Positions 39,323-49,666 of a DNA stretch of 64,000 bases are shown here, one piece after another. The DNA comes from Diplonema papillatum (taxonomy: Eukaryota; Euglenozoa; Diplonemea; Diplonemida; Diplonemidae). Each line of letters opens with the position of its first letter. Position 1 is the first letter of the stretch. The stretch covers positions 186,001-250,000 of the forward strand of contig JAPJBO010000126.1 in assembly GCA_030068145.1 (NCBI GenBank), read 5' to 3'. A program made the position numbers and the translations under genes. Below the pieces are notes generated by a model. That model was not told the DNA's origin and did not search any database. It was given only the letters and a program-made list of their open reading frames with translations.

Positions 39323-41715
39323 CTACTCCGTTGAAACGGATGCGAACGTGCCGAGGTCTGCCTGCACCTCGAGTTCTCGTGGGAACAGGCGGTTGCTCGA
39401 GAGCCCGACAGCGACCTCCACCGTCTTGCGTACGCGGGTCCACAACGGCTCCTGGACGTACGGAACTCCGTACTTCAGGCAGATTTTCTGTGGTCGTTTG
39501 TGCGGAGTGAAAAGCCTCTTGTCCGGCAGGTATGGTCCTTTGACAGAGTGAGCCGATGCCTTTCAGCTCACCTTTAAAAACACGGTTGAGTCACGCAGTC
39601 CCTTGACAGACGCTAGCGTCCGACATTTCGCACGCGCGTCGCGGTCGTTGGGAAAAGCCTCTTGTCCGGCAGGTATCTCGTCGGAAAAGTCAAAGGATCG
39701 CGTGCGAAGGACCACACCCTCCGCCGCACTCTCGTAACTCTCGTAGGTGTGTGCCAAGCGTAAACCTGCGGTTCCGTACGCCGCGAGCAAGAGGAGAAGG
39801 AACTAGGGAACTAGGGAACTAGGGAAAACTACAGTTCTTCAGAGTTATAGTTCGCTTGAGAATCCGGGATTTTAGAGTCTCCGGGTGACCTTCGTCGAAT
39901 GGGTTCTTTTAAAGCTAATAGGTTTGGGGGGGGGGGCATGCATGGCTTCTTTCGTGTACACTTTACTCGCTTGCTTTGGCAAGTAAGGTTCATAACAAAT
40001 TGTGGCCGACACCAAGATTGCCAAGAACGAGCTTCCCTCTCCCACGCTCTATCCCACAGCCAATCGTAGCAACGACGGGCGGTGTGTACAAATGGCAGGG
40101 ACGTAATCAGTGCAAGCTGATGACTTGCGCCTACAAGCTAGGCATTCCTCATTTCAAGGAGAATAATTGCAATCATCGATCCTCATCACGACGCAAGTTC
40201 AATCTCACTAGGTCAGGGGAGTGTTCAACCTACTCCAAATCCTGGAGGTGGCTTCAGGTGGCAATTGGTCACGATCAGAGTCTCGGTGCAGTGTCACCAC
40301 ACATTCCATGGTGGCCAAAGAGCGAAGAAATGCGTAGTTTTGTTTTATTATTTTACTTGTTAGTTGTCGACAATTTGTTTTGTGTTGAGGTGTAAATCTA
40401 AAGCCGCCAACGTCAAATTTTGCTAAGCATTGAGTTCTTTTAAGTACATGAACCACATGGATTAGCATGCACTTTGCTAAGCAGCGGCTGCCAAAACTTG
40501 CCGTGACACCTATGATCAAAGTAAGTAGGAAAGGAGAAAAGTACTACGCCTTTTTAGCCTGCACAATACATGAAGGGCAACCCGCAAGATTGTTAGTACT
40601 AAAAATACACATTGGCATACCTTGAGTTCGGGCTGCGCCTTTCGGTAGCTGAGCATCGAGAGGTTGGGGTAGCAGTGGTGCTCAATTTGGTAATTGAGCC
40701 AGCCCTGCATGCCGTCGATGACGTCGTTGACCCAGCCGGGGTAGGAAGGGTTGGACCCGGTGTGGTAGTTCGCGGAGCCGATGATTTGCCTCAGGAAGTA
40801 CGTGCCGGTGTTCGGCTTCACGTGCGAGTCGAACCAGTACAGGTCGTCCCCGGCGTGGTTGGGGACGATGATCGCGAAGGAGTGCACGTTGGCCCAGATT
40901 TCGGCGAGGAGCACGTTGAAGATCGCGTTGCTGCACTCTTCGGCGCCGCCGACGAAGTAGAACACCAGCGGCGGCAGCACCAGGCGGAAGAAGAGGTACG
41001 GCGCGAACACGCGGAAGAACATCTCGACCGGCTGCGCCAGCTCGGTCTCCTCGGCTCCCGCGAACACCTGGTACAGCAGCAGAGGGTGCACCGCCCTGTC
41101 CACGACGGCAGGCTTCATCTTCTGTCCGTTCCTGCGTGCGGTTTCGAGGCGCAGGTGCTTCCAGGTGTTCGACGCGTAGTACATCCACTTCCAAACCATG
41201 ATTCCAAACGGCATCAGCGCAACCTTCAGCCACGTCGGAATTTCAAGCTCTCGGACGGGGTCGAAGTTTCTTTGCACGAAATCCGGGTCATCCTTCTCGT
41301 TGGTGGCGTAGTGGTGCATGGTGTTGTGCTCCACATCCCACGCTTCGGGGAGCATCCAGTCGAGCCAATCCCTCATCCTGTAGAACAACCCGCCCACGCC
41401 GAAGGTGCCTCGCTTGTATCCCGCCTCCGCGCATCTGTTGTAGCCGCCGTGGCTGACGTGGTGCGCGACGGCGCACCACCTCAGCGTGATCGCAATGCCC
41501 AGGCACGCCCACGGGAACACGTAGCTAGGGCTCAGCCCGCACCCTGCGAGTCCGACCACCAGCAGGAGGTCGCAGAACCCGACCAAACGCCCCAGGTGCG
41601 CTCTGTCCGCCTCGCCTTCTTCGCTTCGCAGCCTCTTGCCTAATGTCGATACTTCTTCCTTGAAGTTTTCCATGTCGAGCTTCTCGATCCACTCATCCCG
41701 TCGGTCGACGCCCAT
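39323..41715 (-). CDS. Membrane fatty-acid desaturase, two exons
   Basis: Inserts a double bond into a membrane lipid acyl chain, probably in the ER. Exon 1 is 41715-40621 (365 codons) and exon 2 is 39487-39323, joined at CTCAAG|GTATGC ... CCACAG|AAAATC in phase 0; product 419 residues. The histidine boxes are visible: AHHVSH near residue 90, HNTMHH near 142-147, and NYQIEHHCYPN near 345-355. Hydrophobic segments lie near 48-80 and 232-270. The exon join is strongly supported because exon 2 begins KICLKYGVPYVQEPLW, the expected continuation after the third box. There is no N-terminal cytochrome b5 domain. Regioselectivity cannot be deduced. The 1,133-bp intron contains an SSU rRNA fragment and a family A repeat. 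Confidence 0.92.
39488..40620 (-). other. Desaturase intron
   Basis: GTATGC donor at 40620, CCACAG acceptor ending at 39488. Repeat family A starts about 13 nt after the donor and includes TAGTACTAAC. An SSU rRNA fragment occupies about 40050-40225 in the sense direction of the gene. A family H copy lies at about 39838-39925. The 3' end of the intron (CCTGCCGGACAAGAGGCTTT) is duplicated within the intron at about 39650-39672. Confidence 0.85.
40050..40225 (-). pseudogene. SSU (18S) rRNA 3' fragment inside an intron
   Basis: Minus strand contains TGATTGCAATTATTCTCC, GCGCAAGTCATCAGCTTGC, TGATTACGTCCCTGCC and TTTGTACACACCGCCCGTCG, the conserved 3' domain of SSU rRNA, with scattered substitutions. 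It is transcribed in the gene's sense direction as part of the intron. Confidence 0.9.
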
Positions 41716-41997
41716 GATTACCTTTTATTCGTGTTCGTTTCTTCCACAGGTGTGTTAACTGAGTGTGAATGGTTCTGAGCACTAACTTACACGACACGAA
41801 ACCCAAAATCTTCCCGTTCGCTAACCAGTTTGGTGTGGGTGGTGTGCACGACAGGACCTGTGAAGGGAATTCGGAAGGACTGCAAAGCCCAAGCCCAGAC
41901 CGAAATTAGCCCAGCGCGAGGGTCAAAAAAAATATCACCTACCCCCCATTTCTTTCTTCTCCTTAGGTGTCACGGCAAGTTTTGGCAGCCGCTGCTT
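40479..41997. repeat. 33-bp perfect inverted repeat flanking desaturase exon 1
   Basis: 40479-40511 is the exact reverse complement of 41965-41997 (AGGTGTCACGGCAAG ... GCCGCTGCTT). The right copy is outside the gene, 250 bp upstream of the ATG; the left copy is within the intron. Exon 1 lies between them. Confidence 0.95.
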
Positions 41998-42287
41998 CAC
42001 AAAATTAAAAGAATTGTGGAAACGGGGGTTTGCCTGGAGGCTTTTCGTGCTATTCTGCAGACGCTTTGAGCTATCTTTGTGTCTATGCTTTCAGTCGTCT
42101 TCTTAACCATGGTTAAGTGCGCAAAAGAATAAAACAAAACTACGCACTTATTTCGCCAACCTTTCAAGAAGACCACGAGAAGTCGGCTGGGAGTTACCTG
42201 AGAAGGTGTGTATGGGTACCAACTTACACCTGGTTCGTTTGCGGGATAATAGAACCTCGGAGATAAAAGGCTGCGTGTTTTTTTTTT

Positions 42288-42466
42288 GTATAAGCACCTG
42301 CTTTGTAGGAAATGCTTGAGGAGACTGCCAGTTGCGATAGATCAAAGGAGGTAAATGTGCTGTAGCCCACACGAAACACAGGTAAATCTGGGTTTAGTGG
42401 CGGGCGTAAGCGTTCAACAAAAAAGACCCACTTTGTAGTTGTATTGCTTTCTCCCCTTCTAGCCTG
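42288..42466 (-). repeat. Interspersed repeat family B, reversed copy
   Basis: Reads GTATAAGCACCTGCTTTGTAGG at the left and breaks off after TTCTAGCC at the right, losing the other terminus. Confidence 0.85.
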
Positions 42467-43435
42467 CTAGAACTTGAAGCCTCAAGTTTGGGCGCGCCAG
42501 GAGCCAGCTCGCCGAGGCAAGACGGTTGTGTCTGGCGTTCTGGGCTGCACTCCCTTTTTGACCGCATTCTAAGAACCGTTTTCATTGAATCTCTTACCTA
42601 CCGTTCCCTGTGCATGAGATGGGTGAAACTAACGTGTTTCCGGCAATTGGCTAGCTCTCGCACGCGCCTTCAAACCGGACGCGCGTTCTCGGACAACCCG
42701 CCTTGTGTGCACAGAATGGTGGGCATAATACCATTTATTTTTGTGGCGCGCCAAGGGTGCATTGATACGTTGACGCATCCCAGGACGGGCCGTGTGTGGA
42801 GCGTGAACAAGTACAGGAAAGAGGAGAAGGAGGGCGCTGGTTGCTGTTGTAATTATTTACAACGGGTGACACTGCGCATAAAGCCCAGGAAAGGGGGCAG
42901 CTTCTGCGGGAAGGCGCCGGAAAGAGGATGGCGATGCGCAGAGGAGCTACCGCGGTCTGTTGGCCATGTTGCTAAAAGCGAGAGTTCTCGGAAAGCGAAA
43001 ATGATCTTTCTTATATAGGTGTTGGTATTGTTCCGTCTTAGACCTTGCGTCGTAGACCAGGGTAGAAACTAACACGGAGATACCTCAGTATCACGGTAAG
43101 GGGGGTACCTCGAGATGATGCACGTTGGTTGGGTGGAAATCTTTCAGGACGGCACGTACACACCGTAGATTCATTTCAAAACTTACTGTACGCGTTACAT
43201 GCTGTTTCTTTAGAACAGTTGTGCGTGGGAAAGATGAAATGTGTCTCACGATGTATCTAGCTCTGGCGGCGTGGGGTGCTGCACTGTGGGAGACGTGACA
43301 GGAGATAAGATCCCCTCAACACCGCTTCCATACTCGCCGCCAAAGCATCCGGAACAGGGACTCTTCTTGCCTTCTTGCAAAAGCAGGGCACGACATTTAG
43401 CAACATGGCCGGTGTTTTGTTTGGCCACAGGGCTT

Positions 43436-43799
43436 GGAGAAGACTTGAGCAATAATCAACGAAATGAAGACACACCGAACATGCAAGGGAGCATAGCCTT
43501 CCAGGTCTGGACAGAAGAGCAAGCCTAAGGCTCATCTCCGCTATCTGGAAGCACCCAGGAAGGTAACGGCAACTAGATACCCGCCGTCGCTTTTTCTCCA
43601 CATTGAACGATGCCGATGGAGAAGACCTGAGCAAGAATCAACGAAATGAAGACACACCGAACATGCAAGGGAGCATAGCCTTCCAGGTCTGGACAGAAGA
43701 GCAAGCCTAAGGCTCATCTCCGCTATCTGGAAGCACCCAGGAAGGTAACGGCAACTAGATACCCGCCGTCGCTCTTTTCTCCACATTAAACGATGCCGA
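43436..43799. repeat. Tandem duplication of 182 bp
   Basis: 43436-43617 and 43618-43799 differ at only a few positions (for example CTTGAGCAATAATC versus CCTGAGCAAGAATC). No frame is conserved through it. Confidence 0.95.
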
Positions 43800-44389
43800 A
43801 AGGGGACAGAAAGATTCAGGCGAAGTACGAGGCTGTGTGGGGTGACCTCTGACACCACGCCGGCACCCAGCGGGCCACCATCACGCGCGGAACTGGAAAT
43901 GAGTGTTTGCAGACGGGACGGCGATAAGAGCCTCGAGGGGTTTTTTTTTGTCGGGTGGCTCTGAGAACATCGGATTATTCCGCGTGGGGTTTGCAGCAAA
44001 CAGGACAAGCGCAGGCGCAACCAATTCCCTGACGCAAAAGATCGGGCTAACGGTTGCTACCGGCCAATAAAGTTCGAACATGTAACAAGCAATCAAATCC
44101 CAAATCCCGCGAAGGCGGGCAGGCGCTTCGATATAAGCAGCGGCTCGAAAAATTTCGACCGGGTTTCTTTTTTTGAGATGGGCACGCGCTGTGGTGTCTG
44201 GCTCCCAGGACCGTAGTGCGAACACAACACGACGTCAAACTCGTGTGTCAGCGTCACAATGAATGCCGCATCAGCGAGAGACCACGCGTCTTCAGGTCGC
44301 GCACGCAAAGCAAGTCTCCGCTTTCCGCTGAGAGTTTCACCCCCCGTAAACCTCGACCGGATTCCAGCGTTGAGGATCAGGACATTCGC

Positions 44390-46263
44390 TCAAAGAAACA
44401 GAGCATCATCCGGCTCGAGTGGCGCGTATTCGAGCTGTGTGTGTGTGTGTGGCGAGGTAAATCTGGGTTTAATGGCGGGCGTAAGCGTTCAGCAACGATG
44501 ACCCACTTTGTAGTTGCATTGTTTCTCCCCCTCGAGCCTTCGTTCGAAGTAAGCACAAGGCAGCCCTTCGAGTATTTCATTCCCTACAAAGCAGGGGGTG
44601 ATAAACAACAAAGAGAAGAATGTACCTCAACGATACCCGACTTCCGCTTGAACGGCGCGAACGATTTGCCGACGGCAAAGTTGGTCCGGACGTGGTAAGC
44701 GAGCCCGGCGAGGTAAAGCCCGATTACCGGGACCGAGACGCCGACAGCGACCGCGTTGTCCTGCGATAGGACGATGATGAACCAGAGGAAGTTGGCGACG
44801 GCGTAGGCGAGGAGCGCCCACGTGCGGTACAGCGACTCGCACTGCTCGACCGCCGTCTTGACGATCGGCCGGCCGCAGACGTAGATGCAGCTGCGGATTT
44901 CGGACGACATGCCGACGCTCTGGGAGAGCTCGCCGTAGCCGTTGACCGCGGCGTTCACCCGCCGGAACGTCAGCTGGGGCGAGTTGGCGTAGAACTCGGC
45001 CTGCTTGTCCAGCAGCCCCGCCGGCGGCGACCGGCCGCGGTCTGCCGCGACGCTCGCGGCGAGCGCGCGGAACTCGTCGCCGGTGATCTCGCCGGTGCCC
45101 GCCGGGTCGAAGAGCTTGAAGATCTCCTTGCACTCGGCGGTCGCCATCTTGAAGTCCTCCAGCGCGCACAGCCGGCGCGGCGCGGGCGCCGCGGCGGGGC
45201 CCCGACGCCGCTTGAGCTCGGCGATCTGCGCCTCCTTCCTCTTGATGAGCGTCATCACGAAGTTCAGCACGCAGTACTCCACCGCATTCGCGACCACGAA
45301 GCAGATGCTCAAAAGCGTCATGACATCCATCGCTGTGATGTACGGCACGACAGGCACGTCGGTTTGCAGCCGGGTCAGCAGATTCATCATCGTCAACACC
45401 GAAAACAGCGCGAGCGCCACTCGAGCCGGCGCGACGCCGTAGTCAACGTACATGCCGACGAACGACATCAGCCCGACCAGCCAAAGCTGGGAGAAGACGG
45501 TGACGATGTACCGGAGCTTCTTCTTGTAGAACCGCCAGCGGTACACGACCTTCGAGAACGAGTTCCCGCCCACGGTCGAAGTTCCGATTTCCGCCTCGGG
45601 GTCGTCGAGGACGTACGCGAGGACGGACCCCACCTCGTCGTCCAGAAACTTGAGGGCGTGGTTGTACCTGTCGCCAGGGTCGGGCATGACGTACTGCATG
45701 ACCTCTGGCCCGTACGCATAGCTCTCCACGGACGCGATGCAGGACTGGTCATCGAATGGGTAGTACGTGAAATCCATCGCGCAGAACAGGGTGAGGACGA
45801 TTCGCTTGGACCACAGAAGAGTGCCGGTGCTGGCGACGCGAACCGACTCTTCAGCATCGGGAGAGCCGACCTCGTTCGCGGTCGCGAAGAAGGAGTCCGG
45901 ACGCCAGAACAGGCGCGCCGCCATGTTGTCGAGCTGGGTCACGTTGCCGCAGTAGTCGTCTGGGTTCCATGCGAGGCGCTCGTCGACCCATTGGTGCCGG
46001 AAGTACATGTTCAAGCGGAACGTCTGCTCCTTCGTGTTGAAGATGTTGATCTTGGTCACGGTGCCGGTCACCTTCACTTTGACCGGGCCGGCAGCCGTGC
46101 TCGGATGCGACAGCGGGTTGTAGCCGTCCAGGATCTTCGTCAGCACATCCTGGTCGCACAGATGCTCGTTCGCACCCTCCACCGCCAGAACCGCAACCGC
46201 CACCAGCGGGCCCAGAACCCGGAAGGCGCCAACGCGCGGCACCCCTGCTCCGACGAAACGCAT
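44390..46263 (-). CDS. Pentameric (Cys-loop) ligand-gated ion channel subunit with EF-hand, two exons
   Basis: Likely a plasma-membrane neurotransmitter-receptor-type channel. Exon 1 46263-44626 (546 codons) joins exon 2 44434-44390 (LEYAPLEPDDALFL, stop) at GAG|GTACAT ... CACACAG|CTCGAA, phase 0; 560 residues. A signal-like segment spans 1-30. The ligand-binding domain has WRPD at 120-123 and a true Cys-loop, C161 to C175 with 13 residues between (AMDFTYYPFDDQS). TM helices: about 252-272 (M1, no proline seen), 280-298 (M2), 311-338 (M3). The M3-M4 loop is enlarged (340-480) and holds an EF-hand loop at 386-397 (DPAGTGEITGDE; position 3 is Ala, not Asp/Asn). Two hydrophobic segments follow (484-500 and 505-524) where one M4 is expected. 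The short C-terminal exon is by inference. Ligand and ion selectivity unknown. Confidence 0.88.
44435..44625 (-). other. Channel-gene intron made largely of a family B repeat
   Basis: The 191-nt intron begins GTACATTC and ends in a (CA)n tract, CACACACAG. About 150 nt of it is family B in a form that shows the outer palindromic terminus (TATCACCCCCTGCTTTGTAGG). Confidence 0.75.
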
Positions 46264-46269
46264 GACTGA

Positions 46270-47224
46270 CCGTCGGGCTCTAGCAGGTCAGGCCGGGGCG
46301 GAGCTGATGGAGACCTACAAAAGAAGTCGCAGCGGGAGCGCGCTGCGGACCCTCGGGCGCACGTTGAACACGGATGACAGCAGAATGATAGGTCAATGGT
46401 AAGTGTGTGCCTAGGCGTGGCAGGCGTGGCAGGCGTGGTGCGGCTTAGTGGGCACCTTTCATCCCCAGCGCGATCGCACCGACTGGGGTGGATGCCAACA
46501 GCGGGTTTTCGGCTTTTTCTGACTACTTAGTACGTGCGTGTGTGCACGGGTGTGTTGCCTCTGGAGTTTTTTTTTTGTGTTTCCGACGATCCCGAATGGA
46601 CGTACAGATTGGTGTCTTTCGACCCTTTTTTTGATAGGTCGGAAAGGGTCACTTTTATTTATGTTTTCTTCCTGTGATCTCTTTCTTCAGTGGTTTCGGC
46701 CACTATTCACGGGAGCTATGCAACGGTTGGCCATCAGGTTGGACCCTGAGTGCAGCAATATCGGCTATCGTGAGGCGCATCCATCAGCTGGAAAGAGTGC
46801 GTCGAGCAGTCGCCGGTTGGCGGTGCTCAGCGCTGTGTGTAATACGGTGCGCAGGAACGAAGAAAAACACGGGGGATGCAAGAAAAACTTGAGATCAGCG
46901 ACGAGGTCGCTGGGAGAGGTAGCACATGAGAGATGGTGGGTATCTGGCGTTGCGTTGAGACAGACGTGGGTGCATGCTGTGGAAGCAGTCCGACCCACCT
47001 GCGGCAATCATGAGCAGCACGAACTCCCCAAATGGTCGCCGTCGACTCTTCCTGCAGGATGTGCACACTTTCAAGTGAGAAGCGTATCCCAACACGATGT
47101 AAGCCTGCCTCCCGTCCCCAGAAGGAAGTCGGCAACTGGTTGCGTGTGAGGTGTTTCGAGCGATGACCATTGGGGAAAACTGCCGCCCTCTTGGGGTCTT
47201 TTTTGAACCATCATGAAGCTCCGA
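46270..47224. other. Intergenic stretch
   Basis: Three GGCAGGCGTG-type units at about 46417-46440 and a copy of the block seen at 25684-25731 (GTGTCTTTCGACC, about 46576-46624). A 203-residue frame at 46538-47149 (+) has no recognisable domain. Confidence 0.4.
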
Positions 47225-48127
47225 TCATTGAGAACGGGGCCCCTTCTGTCTGTGCTCGACGATGAAGGGGTGTCGCAACGCTTCGTCGAGCGACATGCGC
47301 TCCCGCGGATCCGCCCGGAGCAGCCTCTGGACGAAGTCCTTCGCGGCCGCCGGCGCGTCCGACGCCGCCGGGTGCGCGAAGTCGACGGCCGCGATTTTGC
47401 GGCACCGCGCCTCGTCGTCGGCGTCGAAGAACGGCGCGCGCCCGTGCAGAAACTCGTACGCGAGGACGCCAAGGCACCAGTTGTCGACGGCGCGGCCGTA
47501 CGCCTCGCCGGCGACCATCTCGGGCGGAATGTAGTCCGGGGTCCCGCAGAAGGTGCTGCGCGGCTCGCCGGCCTCATCGCGCACGCCCCACCCGAAGTCC
47601 GCTAGCTTCGCGTTGCCCTCGTGGTCTAGCAGGATGTTCTCGGGCTTGATGTCCCTGTGGACCACCCCCGCGCTGTGCGCGTAACGCAACGCCTCAGCGA
47701 CCTGAGCGATCAGCCGAGCCGTCGTTTCGACCGAAAATCTCTTGTGCCGCATGAGGCGCCGGTACGTGTCTCCGCCGGACGCGTACTCCAACACGATGAA
47801 AATGTGGTCCCCCTCCCAGAAGTACGTCAGCATCCGGTTGATGTTCGGGTGGCGCAGCTCGCGCAAGATCGCGAGCTCCCGCCGAACCTGGTCACCCATG
47901 TGGAGCCGCTGCACCTCCGAGACCTTGATGCGCTTTATGGCCACGATCGCGTTCGTTTGCTTGTCCCGCGCGCGGAAGACCTCGCCGGCGACGCCCTGCC
48001 CAAGCTTCGTGCTCAAGTCGAAGTCGGCCAAGCCGACCGCCCGGGCTTGTGCCGCCGGGCAGTACTGCAGGCCGTCGGCTCCGACCCGCGTGAAGGGATC
48101 GTCGTCTCGTTTCTTGCAGTTCGCCAT
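47225..48127 (-). CDS. Aurora-like serine/threonine protein kinase
   Basis: Mitotic kinase family member; 300 residues from ATG 48127, no intron. Kinase core is complete: glycine loop LGQGVAGEVF (near 42-51), VAIKRIK lysine, HRDIKPENILL catalytic loop (near 155-165), DFGWGVR (near 175-181; the Trp after DFG is an Aurora trait), activation segment RSTFCGTPDYIPPEM with the Thr two residues before the Cys, and a C-terminus DEALRHPFIVEHRQK like the Aurora HPWI motif. The N-terminal extension is short (about 35 residues) and lacks a visible KEN or D-box. VDNWCLGVL replaces the usual VDxWSLGVL. The frame continues upstream of this ATG only because antisense SSU rRNA-like sequence is open; MANCKKRDD is the likely start. 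Confidence 0.93.
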   Translation of the reverse strand: MANCKKRDDDPFTRVGADGLQYCPAAQARAVGLADFDLSTKLGQGVAGEVFRARDKQTNAIVAIKRIKVSEVQRLHMGDQVRRELAILRELRHPNINRMLTYFWEGDHIFIVLEYASGGDTYRRLMRHKRFSVETTARLIAQVAEALRYAHSAGVVHRDIKPENILLDHEGNAKLADFGWGVRDEAGEPRSTFCGTPDYIPPEMVAGEAYGRAVDNWCLGVLAYEFLHGRAPFFDADDEARCRKIAAVDFAHPAASDAPAAAKDFVQRLLRADPRERMSLDEALRHPFIVEHRQKGPRSQ

Positions 48128-48133
48128 TCGGAA

Positions 48134-48400
48134 GAATTGGGGTTCGATTCCGGAGAGGGAGCCTGAGAAACGGCTACCACGTCTAAGGATGGCAGCAGGT
48201 ACGCAAATCGTCCAATAGCAACACTGCTCAGGCAGCAAAGAGAAATAGCCTTGGCACGTACTTCGTACGTTAGAAGATGATATCAAACCCTGTTAATGAA
48301 CGAAATTGGTGGACAAGTCTGGTGACAGCACCCGCGGTAATTCTAGCACTAATAGCGTGTGTTAATGCCCTGTTAAAAATGATCGTAGGTAGATCGAGCT
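48134..48400 (+). pseudogene. SSU (18S) rRNA fragment facing the kinase start
   Basis: Contains GGGGTTCGATTCCGGAGAGG, GAGCCTGAGAAACGGCTACC, AGTCTGGTGACAGCACCCGC, GGTAATTCTAGCACTAATAG and GATCGTAGGTAGATCG in SSU order, with substitutions at normally invariant sites (for example the 530-loop GCCAGCAGCCGCGG reads GACAGCACCCGCGG). That rules out function. It begins 7 bp upstream of the kinase ATG on the opposite strand, so it supplies the kinase 5' UTR. Confidence 0.9.
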
Positions 48401-48615
48401 CCAGTTTGCTGGGCATCATCAGCGTACCGCTGCGAAAAGAAAGGTTGGTTTTTGTGCTTCCGGCGATGCTCAGTCAATTGCCTGACGGCATTATTTTTGA
48501 TTGGTGTTTCAGAGCGTTAGGTTGCCTTGATTAACTGTTGATCTGCGTGGCTCTGCAAATGCAGTGTGCGTGGTGACGGAGCTGACGGATGTTGCGGGGA
48601 TGATGGTGGGATTGC

Positions 48616-48830
48616 AGTGCTCAACACCGCACTGGTCCCGTCTGCGCCGTGTTTCGGTCCTTTAAGCCACGGACACAGAAGGCAGACCATCATCAGCACG
48701 GAACCTGAGTGTCTGCAGACAGGACAGCGGTGTGAGTCTTGTTTGTCAGGTGGCTGTGCGTAGCTCGTCACAGCCAGGACCACCCGTGCTACTGGAGCAC
48801 AGGCGAATCCGGCACGGGGGAAGGCCCCTA
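48616..48830 (+). repeat. Interspersed repeat family C, longest copy
   Basis: Runs from GTGCTCAACACCGCACTGGT through CGTGTTTCGGTCC and AGACAGGACAGCGGTGTGAG to CCAGGACCACCCGTGCTAC. Confidence 0.8.
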
Positions 48831-49470
48831 CAACCGAGTCTGAGCAATCAGTTAAAAAGATGATGATGGTGGAGGTCTGCTGGGAGGGGTTAGTGCGGGT
48901 GGGGGCGGCGCCTTCGACTGCCCTGAGCAACGCACTGTGCACACTCCGTGGTTACGTATCAACAGTTCTTTCACGAGACATTCGTGCGGAAAGCAATACC
49001 GCGTGGTTTTCCTGGCAGCAGAAAGTGAAGACATGGCTATCAGAAAGCAGGCTGCAGGGATGAACAGGGAGGAAGAGTGAGAATGGAAACGACGATTGAG
49101 CATTTATTCGGCAAGATAGTCCGGGTCGCAATCCACTCGGGCCACCCTCGAAACTCAAATCGAGGCCTCGTCAGAATAAACGGAAACAATCTTGCCGAAT
49201 AAATGCATGTTATGGGAAATGCACCCCCAATACGTGACGATAAAAACTGGGTTTATCGCCAGCCAAGGGAATTTGCTTCCTCGAAGCAAAGCAAGAACCT
49301 GAACTGAGTTCAGCAGAGGCGGACTAACTATTTTATTTGTTCCACAGTGCACAACCCCCCAAAGGGTTTGCTACGTGAAGCAAATGAAAAAAGGTTGGTC
49401 TGCGTCTAGCTGTGAGAAGGAAGTACACCCAGGGAAAAGTAACAGTTTCCTCTAAAGTGTTTTCCGTGGA

Positions 49471-49666
49471 ATATACTCGAGAGGCTGCCTTGTGCTGATG
49501 CTGACACAGGCTAGAGGGGAAGCGACGATCCAACTACAAAGTGGGTCGTTTTTGTTGAAAGCTTGCGCCCGCCACTAAACCCAAATACACCTGTGTTGGC
49601 TACAGAGCATTCCCTCCTTTGAGCTTTCAACTGGCAGCCTCCGCCGTATTCCGAAGTAGCGTATAC
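49471..49666 (+). repeat. Interspersed repeat family B, diverged copy
   Basis: Both termini recognisable (ATACTCGAGAGGCTGCC and the right end before A10), with many substitutions. Confidence 0.75.

Larger units (their letters stand above)
42000..44389. other. Intergenic stretch with repeats
   Basis: Reversed family B at 42288-42466 and a 182-bp tandem duplication at 43436-43799. The rest (42470-43430 and 43800-44389) holds nothing I recognise. Confidence 0.45.

Noticed and set aside
43881..44308. Extra membrane exon of the channel gene downstream of the stop
   Set aside because: A hydrophobic frame is present, but the short exon at 44434-44390 joins in phase with a good acceptor and ends in a stop, so no further exon is needed.
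23618..49666. CRISPR-like interpretation of the dispersed repeats
   Set aside because: Copies are hundreds to thousands of bases apart, in both orientations, without regular spacers, in a eukaryotic genome.
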